From: Methylobacterium sp. J-030
GTDB taxonomy: Bacteria; Pseudomonadota; Alphaproteobacteria; Rhizobiales; Beijerinckiaceae
Assembly: GCF_022829545.1 (NCBI RefSeq)
Contig: NZ_JAKSYM010000322.1
Span: forward strand, 21,928-85,927
DNA length: 64,000 bases
Direction: 5' to 3'
Shown here one piece after another: positions 19,340 through 28,507 of this stretch (its first letter is position 1; the number at the start of each line of letters is the position of its first letter). The position numbers and the translations under genes were made by a program. The notes beneath the pieces were generated by a model that was not told where the DNA came from, did no database searches, and saw only the letters and a list, made by a program, of their open reading frames with translations.

Positions 19340-19582
19340 TCGATACCTTCGTATGTCAGGTTGATACTACGTCTGAGGAATCAACCGAAGCATTAAATTC
19401 CCCCCAGACCTTCGCCCCGGCGATTCACGAAAGGGCTCCGGCCGCAGCCGTTTCACGGTGTCCGGGCTGGGGGCGGGGATCACCGCGTGTGGTCATGACC
19501 TGATGACAGGGAACACGATTTTCCACTTCCCCATGTGGCTGCGATGTTCATCCATCCGAGTCGATGCCATTCCCGCGTGTCA

Positions 19583-19606
19583 CCCTCCCCCCTCTGCGAG
19601 GGAGGG
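19583..19606. repeat. Short GC-rich palindrome, solo copy
   Basis: CCCTCCCCCCTCTGCGAGGGAGGG-type palindrome; the same core (CCCTCCCCCCTCTGCGGGG) recurs at 63770-63790 and inverted at 63915-63930. A dispersed intergenic repeat. Confidence 0.6.
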
Positions 19607-19731
19607 CGCGTGGTCGCTTCGACCTGCCGTACCGACCGACCGGTGATGCCCGGCTCGTCCGACGACACCGTGAAACGGCTGGGCTCAGCCCTTCGGGAAC
19701 CCGTCCCGACCGAGCGCGGTGATCGCGCGCC

Positions 19732-21507
19732 TCACGCCGCGAGCGGCAGCCCCTCCTCGGCCTCCGCCTCGGTCGCCATGAACTGCGCCCGGGCGAGTTC
19801 GGCGAAGCGGCCGCCCTCGGCCACCAGGTCGTCGAAGGTGCCGGCCTCGACGATCCGGCCCTCGTGGAACACCAGGATCCGGTCGGCGTCGCGGATCGTG
19901 GCAAGGCGGTGGGCGATCACGAAGGTGGTCCGCCCCTCCATCACCGCCTCCAGAGCCCCCTGGAGCTTGCGCTCGGTGGCGGCGTCCAGCGCCGAGGTCG
20001 CCTCGTCGAGGATCAGGATCGGCGGGTTCTTCAGCAGCGCCCGGGCGATCGAGAGCCGCTGGCGCTCGCCGCCCGAGAGCGACCGGCCGCGCTCGCCGAT
20101 CACCGTGTCGAGCCCGTTGGGCTGGCGCGCCAGGAAGGCGCTGGCCTGCGCCCGCTCCAGGGCGTCGAGCATCTCGGCATCCGTGGCGTCGGGGCGGCCG
20201 ACCTGCAGGTTCTCGCGGATCGAGCGGGCGAACAGCATCGGCTCCTGGAACACCACGCCGATATTGTGCCGCAGGCTCGCGAGGCCGATGTCGCGGACGT
20301 CGATGTCGTCGATGCGGATCGCGCCCGAGGCCGGATCGAAGCTGCGGTGCAGGAGGCCGAGCGTCGTCGACTTGCCGGAGCCCGTGGTGCCGACCAGCGC
20401 GATCGTCTCGCCGGGGCGCGCCGTGAACGACACGCCGTCGAGCGCCCGACGCTGGCCGTCATACGAGAAGGTCACGTCCTCGAAGGTCACCGCGCCCTCG
20501 AAGCGGGCGACCTGTCGGGCATGCGGCCGGTCGGCCACCGCCGGGACGGTGTCGTAGATCTCGAAGAACTCCGCGATCTTCGGCGCCTGCTGAAACAGAC
20601 CGTTAACGAAGCCGACCACATGGTCGAGCCGGGCCACGAAGGCGGTGGCGAGGCTCATGAAGGCCACGACCTCGCCCACCGTGGTGGTGCCGGCCTGATA
20701 GAGCCAGATGCCGGTGACGAAGATCGCCGTCATGGTGATGGTCGCAGACGCCCGGGTCGCCACGTTGGCGAGCGCCCACCAGGACAGGACCGGGATCTGC
20801 GCGGCGAGCAGGTTGGTGATGATGCCGCGCATCGCCTCCTTCTCGGCCTTGGCGCGGGTGAAGGACTGGATCACCGCGACGTTGCCGAGCGCGTCCGAGG
20901 CGTGGGCGGCGAGGCCCGAATTGAATTCCTCGACCTGCCCCTGGAGCGCCTCGGTCCGGCGCATCACGAAGGTGGTCAGCGCCGTAAACGCCAGCACCAG
21001 CACCACCAGGATCGCGCCGAGCTGCCAGTTGATGAACAGCGTCATCGGCAGGAGCACGCCGAGCGACACCAGGGCGACCAGATGGTCGCGGAAGAAGCCG
21101 AGCCACAGCCACGCCATGCCGTTCGTGCCCTCCAGCATCGCCTTCAGGACGCGGCCGGAATGGTTGGCCGAGTGGAAGGCGAGCGGCAGGTCCAGCACGT
21201 GCTCGAAGTAGCCCGCCATCGACGACAGCCGGTTGCGGTGGGCCAGCCGGTCGGCGTGCAGCGCGATGAACACGCCCGCCGCGATGGTGAAGAAGCCGAA
21301 CGCCACCCAGGCGGCGAGCAGCGGCAGCATCGTGCCCATGGCGTCGCCGCCGCGCTTGAGATGGCTCAGCTGATCGATGATCCGGCCCATCAGCAGGGGC
21401 TCGGCGAAGGCCGCGACCGCCAGCACGACGTTGGTCAACGCCAAGCCGATGGCGAGCCGCCGCTCCGCCTTCAGGAAACCCAGGACCCGCCCGTACAGAC
21501 GAACCAT
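19732..21507 (-). CDS. ndvA: NdvA/ChvA-like ABC exporter (ATPase + permease)
   Basis: A 591-residue half-transporter: a six-span membrane domain (about 1-310) fused to an ATPase. ATPase motifs: Walker [10 protein letters not shown], signature LSGGERQR, Walker [13 protein letters not shown] and switch IAHRLATI. Length and sequence match the cyclic beta-1,2-glucan exporters NdvA/ChvA (about 588 residues), which move periplasmic glucan in rhizobia and agrobacteria. The start at 21507 ([10 protein letters not shown]) fits the family and has GGAG upstream; the longer frame from 21669 is dubious. No glucan synthase is next to it, so the substrate rests on similarity alone. Confidence 0.82.
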   Translation of the reverse strand: MVRLYGRVLGFLKAERRLAIGLALTNVVLAVAAFAEPLLMGRIIDQLSHLKRGGDAMGTMLPLLAAWVAFGFFTIAAGVFIALHADRLAHRNRLSSMAGYFEHVLDLPLAFHSANHSGRVLKAMLEGTNGMAWLWLGFFRDHLVALVSLGVLLPMTLFINWQLGAILVVLVLAFTALTTFVMRRTEALQGQVEEFNSGLAAHASDALGNVAVIQSFTRAKAEKEAMRGIITNLLAAQIPVLSWWALANVATRASATITMTAIFVTGIWLYQAGTTTVGEVVAFMSLATAFVARLDHVVGFVNGLFQQAPKIAEFFEIYDTVPAVADRPHARQVARFEGAVTFEDVTFSYDGQRRALDGVSFTARPGETIALVGTTGSGKSTTLGLLHRSFDPASGAIRIDDIDVRDIGLASLRHNIGVVFQEPMLFARSIRENLQVGRPDATDAEMLDALERAQASAFLARQPNGLDTVIGERGRSLSGGERQRLSIARALLKNPPILILDEATSALDAATERKLQGALEAVMEGRTTFVIAHRLATIRDADRILVFHEGRIVEAGTFDDLVAEGGRFAELARAQFMATEAEAEEGLPLAA

Positions 21508-21790
21508 CACGACCGCTCCGCCACCCCTGGCGCGGCCCGTGTGACCCGGGTCCTGCGCCGATCTTAAGGAGATTCGCCCGGCCGGCGGCGTCGCCGTCCC
21601 TGCCGCCAAACCCTTCGTACGACAGGGGTATGCCAGGCTCTGCCTGAACGCGCGATGACGGGCCGACACAGGGTCGAAATGACCTTTTTACCGTTCGTTC
21701 AGCAAGGTTTCCCAACCCTTTGGCCTATCGGGCCGTTTTCGGAGCAGGGTTCCGGTTTCTCTTGACGATTCGGCATCGGGCGCCCGCCTC

Positions 21791-22564
21791 ATGGATCTCG
21801 CAACCGCACTCGGCCTACTCTCGGGCCTCGGCGTCGTGGTCGGGCTGATCATGCTCGATGGCGGGCATTTCGGCGCCTACGCGTCGGAGCACGCCGTGGT
21901 GGTGGTGTTCGGCGGCGCGACCGCGGCCACGATGATCCGCTTCCCGTTCTCGGTGATCCTGCACGGCCTGCCGATGGGCCTGCGCTACGCCTTCATGATG
22001 CGCTCGGTGAAGCCGCAGACGCTGATCGAGGAGATCACCAGGATCGCCGAAATGGTGCGCAGGAACGGGCCCATCGCGCTGGAGAACATGGAGATCTCCG
22101 ACCCGTTCCTGGCTCAAGGAGCGCGCTACATCGCCGACGGCTACGACCGCGAGTTCATCCGCGACACGATGGAGCGGGACCGCGACAACTTCCTGATGCA
22201 TCTCGACGAGGGCTCGAAGGTCTACCGCGCCTACGGCGACTGCGCGCCGGCCTGGGGCATGATCGGCACCATCCTCGGCATGGTGGCGATGTTCGCCAAC
22301 ATGTCCGACCCCTCCAAACTCGGCCCCGCCATGGCGACCGCGCTGCTCGCCACCCTGTACGGCGCCGTGATCGCCAACCTGATCACCCTGCCGCTCGCCG
22401 ACAAGCTGCACGTGAAGCTCGAGGAGGAGGACGTGTCGCGCTCCCTGATCATCGACGGCATCCTGATGATCCGCGATCAGAAGAGCCCGACCCTGGTGCG
22501 CGAGATGCTGGTCGCCTATCTGCCGCACACCCATCGCGAGGCGCTGATGGAAGAAGCCGCCTGA
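21791..22564 (+). CDS. MotA/PomA-like stator or proton-channel subunit
   Basis: A 257-residue inner-membrane protein with four hydrophobic segments (about 5-22, 35-52, 150-172, 182-203) and the MotA/PomA pattern, including CAPAWGMIGTILGMV, whose proline is the conserved one in MotA helix 3. With the next gene it should form an ion-driven complex in the inner membrane. Its length is nearer PomA (253) than E. coli MotA (295). No flagellar or chemotaxis genes lie nearby, so a non-flagellar role is possible. The ATG at 21791 follows a 283-bp promoter gap. Confidence 0.85.
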   Translation: MDLATALGLLSGLGVVVGLIMLDGGHFGAYASEHAVVVVFGGATAATMIRFPFSVILHGLPMGLRYAFMMRSVKPQTLIEEITRIAEMVRRNGPIALENMEISDPFLAQGARYIADGYDREFIRDTMERDRDNFLMHLDEGSKVYRAYGDCAPAWGMIGTILGMVAMFANMSDPSKLGPAMATALLATLYGAVIANLITLPLADKLHVKLEEEDVSRSLIIDGILMIRDQKSPTLVREMLVAYLPHTHREALMEEAA

Positions 22565-22565
22565 G

Positions 22566-23399
22566 ATGGCCAGGCGGAAGCGCGGCGGCGCGCATGGCGG
22601 CCACGGCTGGTTCGTCACCTTCGCCGACCTGATGGCGCTCCTGATGAGCTTCTTCGTGATGGTCGCGGCGTATTCCACGCAGGACCAGAAGAAGATGCAG
22701 TTGGTGGCGGGCTCGATGCGCGACGCCTTCGGCGTCAACAAGGACTCGAAGTTCGCCGGCATCATCGAGTCGGAGGGTCTCCCGGCCGCCGAGCACGTGA
22801 AGAACCTGCGCGACATTCCACCGGACGAGGCCACCGACCGGACCACGCCGCCGCGGCTCGAGACGAGCAGCGCGTTCGGCCCGACCGACATCGGCGAGCC
22901 GGAGCATTTCGGCCTCGCGGCGACCTCCCTGCGGCAGGCCCTGCAGAGCATGCCGGACTTCGCCGAATTGTCGAAGAACATCGTCATCGCCCGGACCGAG
23001 CGGGGGCTCGACATGTCGATCGTCGACCAGGACGGGCGCTCGATGTTCCCAGATGGCTCGACCCGGCCCAACGACCGCACGCGGCGCCTGCTGGAGAAGC
23101 TCGGCCCGGCATTGCGCCGCATGCCGAACCGCATCGCCGTCACGGGCTTCACCGCCACCGACCGGCCCGGCCAGCGCCCGGCGGCCCCGCCCTGGGAGCT
23201 GTCGGCCGGACGCGCGATCAGCGTCCGGGAGATTCTGGCGCGGTCCGGGGTCCCGGACGACCGGTTCGCCGCGGTCACCGGCAAGGCCGACACCGAGCCG
23301 ATGTTCCCCGACAACCCCTACCTGCCGGCCAACCGGCGGGTGACGGTGACGCTGCTCAAGGAGGCGCCGCCGGTGCCGAACGTGAGGGGGCTGCCGTAG
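22566..23399 (+). CDS. MotB/PomB-like protein with OmpA-type peptidoglycan-binding domain
   Basis: A 277-residue partner of the preceding protein, starting one base after its stop. One N-terminal membrane helix contains the ion-binding aspartate (WFVTFADLMALLMSFFVM, Asp21). After a linker (about 45-150) comes an OmpA/MotB-type domain (about 150-265) that would bind peptidoglycan. The pair forms a standard 5:2 stator-like unit. Asp21 is retained, so ion conduction is plausible; proton or sodium use cannot be decided. Confidence 0.85.
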   Translation: MARRKRGGAHGGHGWFVTFADLMALLMSFFVMVAAYSTQDQKKMQLVAGSMRDAFGVNKDSKFAGIIESEGLPAAEHVKNLRDIPPDEATDRTTPPRLETSSAFGPTDIGEPEHFGLAATSLRQALQSMPDFAELSKNIVIARTERGLDMSIVDQDGRSMFPDGSTRPNDRTRRLLEKLGPALRRMPNRIAVTGFTATDRPGQRPAAPPWELSAGRAISVREILARSGVPDDRFAAVTGKADTEPMFPDNPYLPANRRVTVTLLKEAPPVPNVRGLP

Positions 23400-23406
23400 G
23401 GGCGGC

Positions 23407-23919
23407 CTACTTGGCGGTGAGCAGCGCCCAGTAGACCTTGTACTTCGAGCCCGGCGCGTAGGCGGTGGCGATGCCCATCCTGGTCGCCTTCGGGTCGAGC
23501 ATGGTGGCGTCGTGCGGGGCGCTCTCGCGCCAGCCCGAGAAGGCCTCGGCCAGGGTATGGTAGCCCGCCGAGAGGTTGGCGTTCACGTCCGCGTAGCCGA
23601 GCCGCTCCACCGCGGCCTTGACGGTCTGCGCCCGGCTCGGCCGGTCGGCCAGCGCCATCGACGCCGCCTCGGCCTCGGCCAGCCGCTGCAGCTCCGGATC
23701 GACCGCGAGCGGTGCCGCGCCGCGGTTGCGGCGATAGGACGAGATCATGTCGCGGGCCGCCTCGACATCGATATGCGCGCTGGTGTTGGCGAGCGGCAGG
23801 TAGATGCTCGGCAGCGCCGAGGAGGCCGGCGCCTGGGCGGCGCAGGCCCCGAGGAGGGCCGCCAGGACCGGGACGCAGAGCGCCGGCCGCAGGCTTCGTC
23901 TCACGCTTCGTCCGCCCAC
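23407..23919 (-). CDS. CAP/SCP-domain lipoprotein
   Basis: A 170-residue exported protein. The N-terminus has a signal sequence ending in a lipobox (LAALLGAC), so it should be lipid-anchored, probably at the outer membrane. Residues about 50-168 form a CAP domain (ISSYRRNRGAAPLAVDPELQRLA; AFSGWRESAPHDATMLDP; the C-terminal YWALLTA strand). Bacterial CAP proteins are extracytoplasmic and mostly of unknown role. Start is GTG at 23919 with GGGA upstream; a second GTG five codons in is equally possible. It converges with the MotB-like gene. Confidence 0.8.
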   Translation of the reverse strand: MGGRSVRRSLRPALCVPVLAALLGACAAQAPASSALPSIYLPLANTSAHIDVEAARDMISSYRRNRGAAPLAVDPELQRLAEAEAASMALADRPSRAQTVKAAVERLGYADVNANLSAGYHTLAEAFSGWRESAPHDATMLDPKATRMGIATAYAPGSKYKVYWALLTAK

Positions 23920-24000
23920 GGTCTCAAGGTCCCTGCTGCGGCATCCGGCTCGGATGCCTGAGCCATATAGGCAGGGTTCGGCGGATCCGCATCCGCCCCC

Positions 24001-26715
24001 TCAGCCCCCCGCGCTTCGCAGCGCGCGGTCCCGCTGGGCCCGAGCCCCCTCCCCGGCCTCGGCGGCGGGTGCCCCGGCCGGCGCTCCCAGTCCGAACCGG
24101 CTCGCGATCTCGCCCATGGCGCTCTGCATCGCGTCGAGGCCCTGCACGGTCACGATGCTGGCGCCGGGGCCGAGCGGCGGGATGAAGCCCGCCTGCGACA
24201 GGGTCGCGAACACGGAAAAGTTCAGGTCGGTCAGCACCTTCTGGCCGAGGCTGACGTCGGTGATCCAGACCAGCAGCTCGAATTCGAGGAACGGATCGCC
24301 GATCTTCTTGAACACCACCCGGGGTGCCGGATCCCGCAGAACGTCGGCATGGGCCTGCGCGCAGGCCGTGATCATCTCGGCGGCCCGGACCGGGTCCTGG
24401 TTGCGCAGGACGCTGACCGTGATGCTCACCCGCCCCGAGCGGTCGCCCCGCACCCGGTTCTTGACCACCCCGGAGATCAGGTTCGAGTTCGGCACGATCA
24501 CGGCCGAGCGGTCGAAGGTCTGGATCTCGGTGGAGCGCACCGAGATCCGCTTCACGATGCCCTCGGAATCGCCGATCACCACCTGGTCGCCGACCCGGAT
24601 CGGGCGCTCCCACAGGAGCAGCAGGCCCGAGACGAAGTTGTTGACGATCGATTGCAGGCCGAAACCGATACCGACCGAGAGCGCACCGGCCACCAGGGTG
24701 AGTTTTTCGAGGCTCAGGCCGAGATACGAGAAGGCGAGCGCCAGGGCGAGCAGGAAGCCGCAATAGCCCGCCACCGTGGTGATCGAGTTGCGCAGGCCGG
24801 CGTCGAGGTCGGTGGCCGGCAGGTAGGTGTTCTCCAGCCAGCGCTGGATGCCCTTGGTGATGAACACGCCGACCACCAGGATGCCGATCCCCAGCGCGAT
24901 GCTCGACAGCGAGATCGTCACGTCCCCGACCTTGAAGCCGAAGAAGGCCTGCCGGACCGACGACACGATGTCGGTGGAATCGAGCCCCCAGGGGGCCAGC
25001 ACCAGCAGGGCGGCCGTCAGGAATAGCACGACCCGGGCGGCGCCGGTCGCCAGGACCGAGATCTGGTTCAGCGAGCGCTTGCGCAGGCCGGTATTGGCCT
25101 GGAGCGCGGTGGCGAGCCGCGTCTCGCCGGCGAGCGCCTTCCCGACGAACACGTCGACGCTCTGGACCAGCAGGTACAGCAGCACCAGGACGCCCGCGGC
25201 CCAGGTCAGCTGGTCGATCAGGAAGGTCGCGAAGGCGACGTAGCCCACCAGCGCGCCGAGCCCGATCACCGCCACCGCGGCCCAGCCGAGGAGCCGGGCC
25301 GGCCCGCCGATGCCCGTGGTGGTCTTGGTCGGCACGTAGGGGCCGAAGCAGGCCTCCTCCTCCTGCTCGGTATCGGCGAAGCGGTGCAGGCCGATCGCCA
25401 GGATCAGCGCGGTCGCCACCGCGCCGAGGCCGCGTGTGGCGATGGAGATCGGCAGGGCGGCCGAGATCCCGGAATTCAGGGCCTCCACGGACTTCACGAT
25501 CGTCACCACCGTGGCGATGCCGACCGCCAGCCGCGTGAGGCGCGCGGCTGCCTCGTCGCTCACGGGGGCGGGACGCCACGCGGGTTTTTCCGGGCTGAGC
25601 AGCCCGTCGCAGAGCGCCTCCACGAAGGCGATAAAGGCGAGCCCCCCGGAGATCGCGGCCGCCACCGGCAGGAGCCGGGACGGCAGGAGGTTGGTGGCGT
25701 CGAGCGCGTAGTAGACCGCGTAGGAGCCCGCCACCGCCGGCACCGTCCCGAGCAGGATCACCCGCCACGCGGCGAGCAGCCGCGCCCGCCGCGACGGATC
25801 GGTCTTGCCCGCGTCCCGGTGGGCGCCTCGGGGGGCGATGTTGCGCCGCCCGAAATACAGCGCCACCGAGATCCCGAAGGCCAGCCCCAGGAACAGCAGG
25901 TTGGCGAGGCTGCCGTTGCGGGAAAACAGCAGGCCGATGTCGGACAGCGCGCTCTGCAGGGCGCGCGTGTCCCGGGGGATGTCGGCCATCACCTTGGTCC
26001 AGAGGCCGGGGCCGATCAGCGGCTGCGAGCGCTGGAACAGGTCGCGGGTGAAGGATTCGCGGCGGCGGTTCGAGACGCGGTCGACGATCTGGTCGCCCTG
26101 CACCACCAGGGAGCGGGCCAGCCGCTGGGTCTCGTCGATCCGGGTGACGGCGGCCTCGCGCTCGGCGCGCTGCTCGGCGACCTCGGCGCTCTCCTGGGTG
26201 TCCTTGGGCTTCGGCCCGAGCTGCGTCAGCCGCTCGCGGGCGGCCTCGAGCGGTGCGTCGAGCCGCGTGACCAGGGCGCGGATCTCGTCGGTGACCGTGG
26301 CGGCACTGTCGCGGATGGCGGTGAGGTCGGCCACCGTCAGGTCGGTATGCCCGAGCTGCTTCTCGCGGGCGTCGAGCTCGGCCTTGGCGGCGTCGAGCTT
26401 GGCCCGCACCGCCTTGAATTGTTCCGGGAGTTCCGTCTGCACCGGGGCGGGTCTCGCGTCGGCCGGCTTGGCCTCGGCGGGTTTGGCCTCGGCGGGCTTG
26501 GCGTCCGTCGGCTTGGCGTCCGTCGGCTTGGCCGTCGCCTTGCCGGCCGGTGCCTGGGCGGGCGCTTGCGCGGGTCCCGGGGCCGGAGCTTGCGCGAAGG
26601 CCGGCCCGCATGCGGCCGTCGAGAGACTCAGCATCAGGGCGGCGAGGAGGGCGGGCAGGCGGGACGGGCGCGCGCCGCCATCCGGCCTGGGGGTACGCGC
26701 TGGCGTACGAGTCAT
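24001..26715 (-). CDS. Large mechanosensitive channel, MscS family with DUF3772
   Basis: A 904-residue protein. It has a signal peptide, a low-complexity stretch of five-residue repeats (about 55-90, KPTDA/KPAEA), a periplasmic coiled-coil DUF3772-type region (about 95-260), then about ten membrane spans and a C-terminal MscS domain (about 640-860) with the pore helix VGIGFGLQSIVNNFVSG and the beta-domain block ERPIRVGDQV. It should open under membrane tension to relieve osmotic shock, like MscK-type channels. The ATG at 26715 has GAGAGG upstream and precedes a good signal sequence; the frame continues upstream to 26763. Confidence 0.87.
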   Translation of the reverse strand: MTRTPARTPRPDGGARPSRLPALLAALMLSLSTAACGPAFAQAPAPGPAQAPAQAPAGKATAKPTDAKPTDAKPAEAKPAEAKPADARPAPVQTELPEQFKAVRAKLDAAKAELDAREKQLGHTDLTVADLTAIRDSAATVTDEIRALVTRLDAPLEAARERLTQLGPKPKDTQESAEVAEQRAEREAAVTRIDETQRLARSLVVQGDQIVDRVSNRRRESFTRDLFQRSQPLIGPGLWTKVMADIPRDTRALQSALSDIGLLFSRNGSLANLLFLGLAFGISVALYFGRRNIAPRGAHRDAGKTDPSRRARLLAAWRVILLGTVPAVAGSYAVYYALDATNLLPSRLLPVAAAISGGLAFIAFVEALCDGLLSPEKPAWRPAPVSDEAAARLTRLAVGIATVVTIVKSVEALNSGISAALPISIATRGLGAVATALILAIGLHRFADTEQEEEACFGPYVPTKTTTGIGGPARLLGWAAVAVIGLGALVGYVAFATFLIDQLTWAAGVLVLLYLLVQSVDVFVGKALAGETRLATALQANTGLRKRSLNQISVLATGAARVVLFLTAALLVLAPWGLDSTDIVSSVRQAFFGFKVGDVTISLSSIALGIGILVVGVFITKGIQRWLENTYLPATDLDAGLRNSITTVAGYCGFLLALALAFSYLGLSLEKLTLVAGALSVGIGFGLQSIVNNFVSGLLLLWERPIRVGDQVVIGDSEGIVKRISVRSTEIQTFDRSAVIVPNSNLISGVVKNRVRGDRSGRVSITVSVLRNQDPVRAAEMITACAQAHADVLRDPAPRVVFKKIGDPFLEFELLVWITDVSLGQKVLTDLNFSVFATLSQAGFIPPLGPGASIVTVQGLDAMQSAMGEIASRFGLGAPAGAPAAEAGEGARAQRDRALRSAGG

Positions 26716-27249
26716 GGGCGACCTCTCGTCGGGCGCGCCGGACGTCCGGTCGTCGTCCGGCATCGGCGAATCGGCGGCGATTGGGGACCGGGCGGGCCTC
26801 CTGGCGGCCCGGCGCTCTGGGGGAGCAATAGGGCGAAACCGTGCCCCTGCCCACCCTGCACCCGATCCGGTTGCTTTCCGGCCCGGCGAGACAGCCTGCG
26901 CGTGCGTCCTGTGGGTGCGTCCCTCGGCCCGCCCGGAAAAGCTTCACAAGGGTGTCACGCTGGGATTAGATGAACACCTGATGGACAGGGCCTTTTCGTC
27001 TTCACGCGAAAGGGCACGGCCGGTGATCGCGCCGGCTTGGCCCGGCCGCGTTCCGGATCCGACCGCCTCGACTGGCGCCCCTGCGCGCCGGCCCGCCGCC
27101 CTGTTGCTCCCTCCGCCTCTCCCGCCAAGCCGGTGCCCTGCATGTCGGCCCGCTCTCGATCGGCCTCGGGCCGGATCGGACGGGCCGGTGGGGCGCCGGC
27201 GTGGTCCCGCGCGTTATCCGCGCACGCAAGAGTCCGAAGAGTCGCGCCG
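26716..27249. other. Divergent intergenic region, no gene seen
   Basis: More than 500 bp between divergent channel and nuclease genes. Frames on both strands are arginine/proline-rich shadows without ribosome sites. It should hold both promoters; none could be pinned down. Confidence 0.4.
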
Positions 27250-27798
27250 ATGATGGATCTCCAAACCCTCGTCCTCAACGCGGATTATCGGCCGCTCTCC
27301 TACAATCCGCTCTCCCTGTGGTCGTGGAAGGACGCGTTCACGGCCCTGTTCCTCGACCGGGTCACCCTGGTGGCGAGCTACGATGTCGAGGCGCGCTCGC
27401 CGTCGCGGTCGCTGCGGGTGCCGAGCGTGGTAGCGCTGAAGAACTACGTGGCGCTCGCCCGCAGCCCGGCCTTCACCCGCTACAACATCTACCTGCGGGA
27501 CGGGTTCAGCTGCCAGTATTGCGGCCTGCGGCTGCCCTCGGGCGGCCTGACCTTCGACCACGTCGTGCCGCGCTCCCGGGGCGGCCTGTCGAGCTGGGAG
27601 AACGTCGTGGCGGCCTGCTCGCCCTGCAACCTGCGCAAGGCCAACCGGACGCCGGACGAGGCCGACATGCCGCTGATGAACGCCCCCCGCCGGCCGACCC
27701 GCTACGAACTGCACCACCGGCAGCCCGAGTTCGACCACCGGCAGTATCACCACACGTGGCTCGACTACCTGTACTGGGACAGCGAGCTGGAGAGCTGA
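27250..27798 (+). CDS. HNH endonuclease
   Basis: A 182-residue protein with a C-terminal HNH nuclease domain. Zinc-type cysteines occur in CQYCG and CSPCN, and the catalytic block reads FDHVVPRSRGG followed by the Asn of WENVVAAC. The N-terminal ~75 residues (LVLNADYRPLSYNPLSLWSWKDA) match a widespread bacterial HNH subfamily that is usually chromosomal and not tied to restriction systems. Two adjacent ATG codons exist (27250 and 27253). The biological role of this subfamily is not known. Confidence 0.87.
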   Translation: MMDLQTLVLNADYRPLSYNPLSLWSWKDAFTALFLDRVTLVASYDVEARSPSRSLRVPSVVALKNYVALARSPAFTRYNIYLRDGFSCQYCGLRLPSGGLTFDHVVPRSRGGLSSWENVVAACSPCNLRKANRTPDEADMPLMNAPRRPTRYELHHRQPEFDHRQYHHTWLDYLYWDSELES

Positions 27799-27866
27799 AG
27801 CGGGCCTGCCCGCAGCAGGTCCTCGACACGACGAAGCTCCCGGCCCCACGTGAGGAGGAGCCCAGC

Positions 27867-28192
27867 ATGCCTCTCGCCATCGGAGCGAGCCCCGCAGGTC
27901 GGGGACGGCGTTCCGCGCCTTCCAGGCCGAACGGCCAGATCACGAGCGCCGGGACCTGATCGAAGGGGTTCCCGTGATGATGACGCCTCCCCGGTTGGCG
28001 CACAACGTCATCGCCACGAACCTGTAGAACCTCTCGAACGCCGCATTCGGGACCCGCGACGCCAGCTGTTACGCGGCGCAGAGGCCGGGGATCGCGTTCC
28101 CATGGCCGCCGGCCATCCTCGCCGGGAGGGGGAAGCAGGGCGGCTACGGGCCGGAGCCCGAGGTCGCCGTGGTCGATTACGATGCAGCCTGA
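27867..28192 (+). pseudogene. Uma2-family endonuclease remnant
   Basis: AGGAGGA precedes the ATG at 27867 (MPLAIGAS), after which the frame must shift to read FRAFQAERPDHERR, LIEGVPVMMTPP and LAHNVIATNL, the characteristic Uma2 (DUF820) N-terminus. A TAG at 28025-28027 follows, then the same frame continues NAAFGTRDASCYAAQRPGIA and a YGPEPEVAVVDYD block to a stop at 28192. The rest of the nuclease core is missing. So one frameshift, one stop and a truncation: a dead copy of a common multi-copy family in this group. Confidence 0.78.
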
Positions 28193-28223
28193 TCGACGCG
28201 CGGAACCGGGATCGGCGACCGCC

Positions 28224-28466
28224 TCACCAAGCCGGCGCGGCGCGGGGCGGCACGTTGTACATCGGGACGGCGTGGTTGCGCGGCAGGTAGTCCCGCACCA
28301 GCACGGGCGGGAGGACGACCGGCGCGACCGGGACGGGCCGCACCAAAACCCTGTGGCGGATGACGCGCCGCTCGGGCCGGTCCCCGGGGCAGTTGGCGGG
28401 GGAGGCCAGGACGGGCCCCGCGGCGAGCAGGGCCGCGGCGAGCGCGAGACGGCGGCGACCACGCAT
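28224..28466 (-). CDS. Small secreted proline/valine-rich protein
   Basis: An 80-residue protein with a clean signal peptide (MRGRRRLALAAALLAAGPVLASPA). The mature part is rich in valine, proline and arginine (VLVRPVPVAPVVLPPVLVRDY) and probably periplasmic. GGGAG lies upstream of the ATG at 28466. No family known. It lies just downstream of the Omp25-like barrel gene and could be cotranscribed with it. Confidence 0.6.
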   Translation of the reverse strand: MRGRRRLALAAALLAAGPVLASPANCPGDRPERRVIRHRVLVRPVPVAPVVLPPVLVRDYLPRNHAVPMYNVPPRAAPAW

Positions 28467-28507
28467 GGACAGGCTCCCGCCGGTAACCAGAACCGGCATC
28501 TGCAGCA

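Larger units (their letters stand above)
19191..19731. other. AT-rich spacer with inverted repeat, no gene
   Basis: The lower half (about 19190-19400) is markedly AT-rich for this genome and may be the old promoter area of the broken receptor or an insertion scar. It contains a 14-bp inverted repeat (19326-19339) and one copy of a short GC-rich palindrome (19583-19606). No protein-like frame was found. Confidence 0.45.

Noticed and set aside
26455..26545. Short tandem DNA repeats that could suggest a CRISPR-like or VNTR array
   Set aside because: They code in frame for KPTDA/KPAEA linker repeats of the MscS protein and have no spacers.
23924..26947. A 1007-codon minus-strand frame overlapping the MscS gene in another register
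   Set aside because: Same strand but wrong frame; R/G/P-rich and without motifs, while the other frame shows a full MscS channel.
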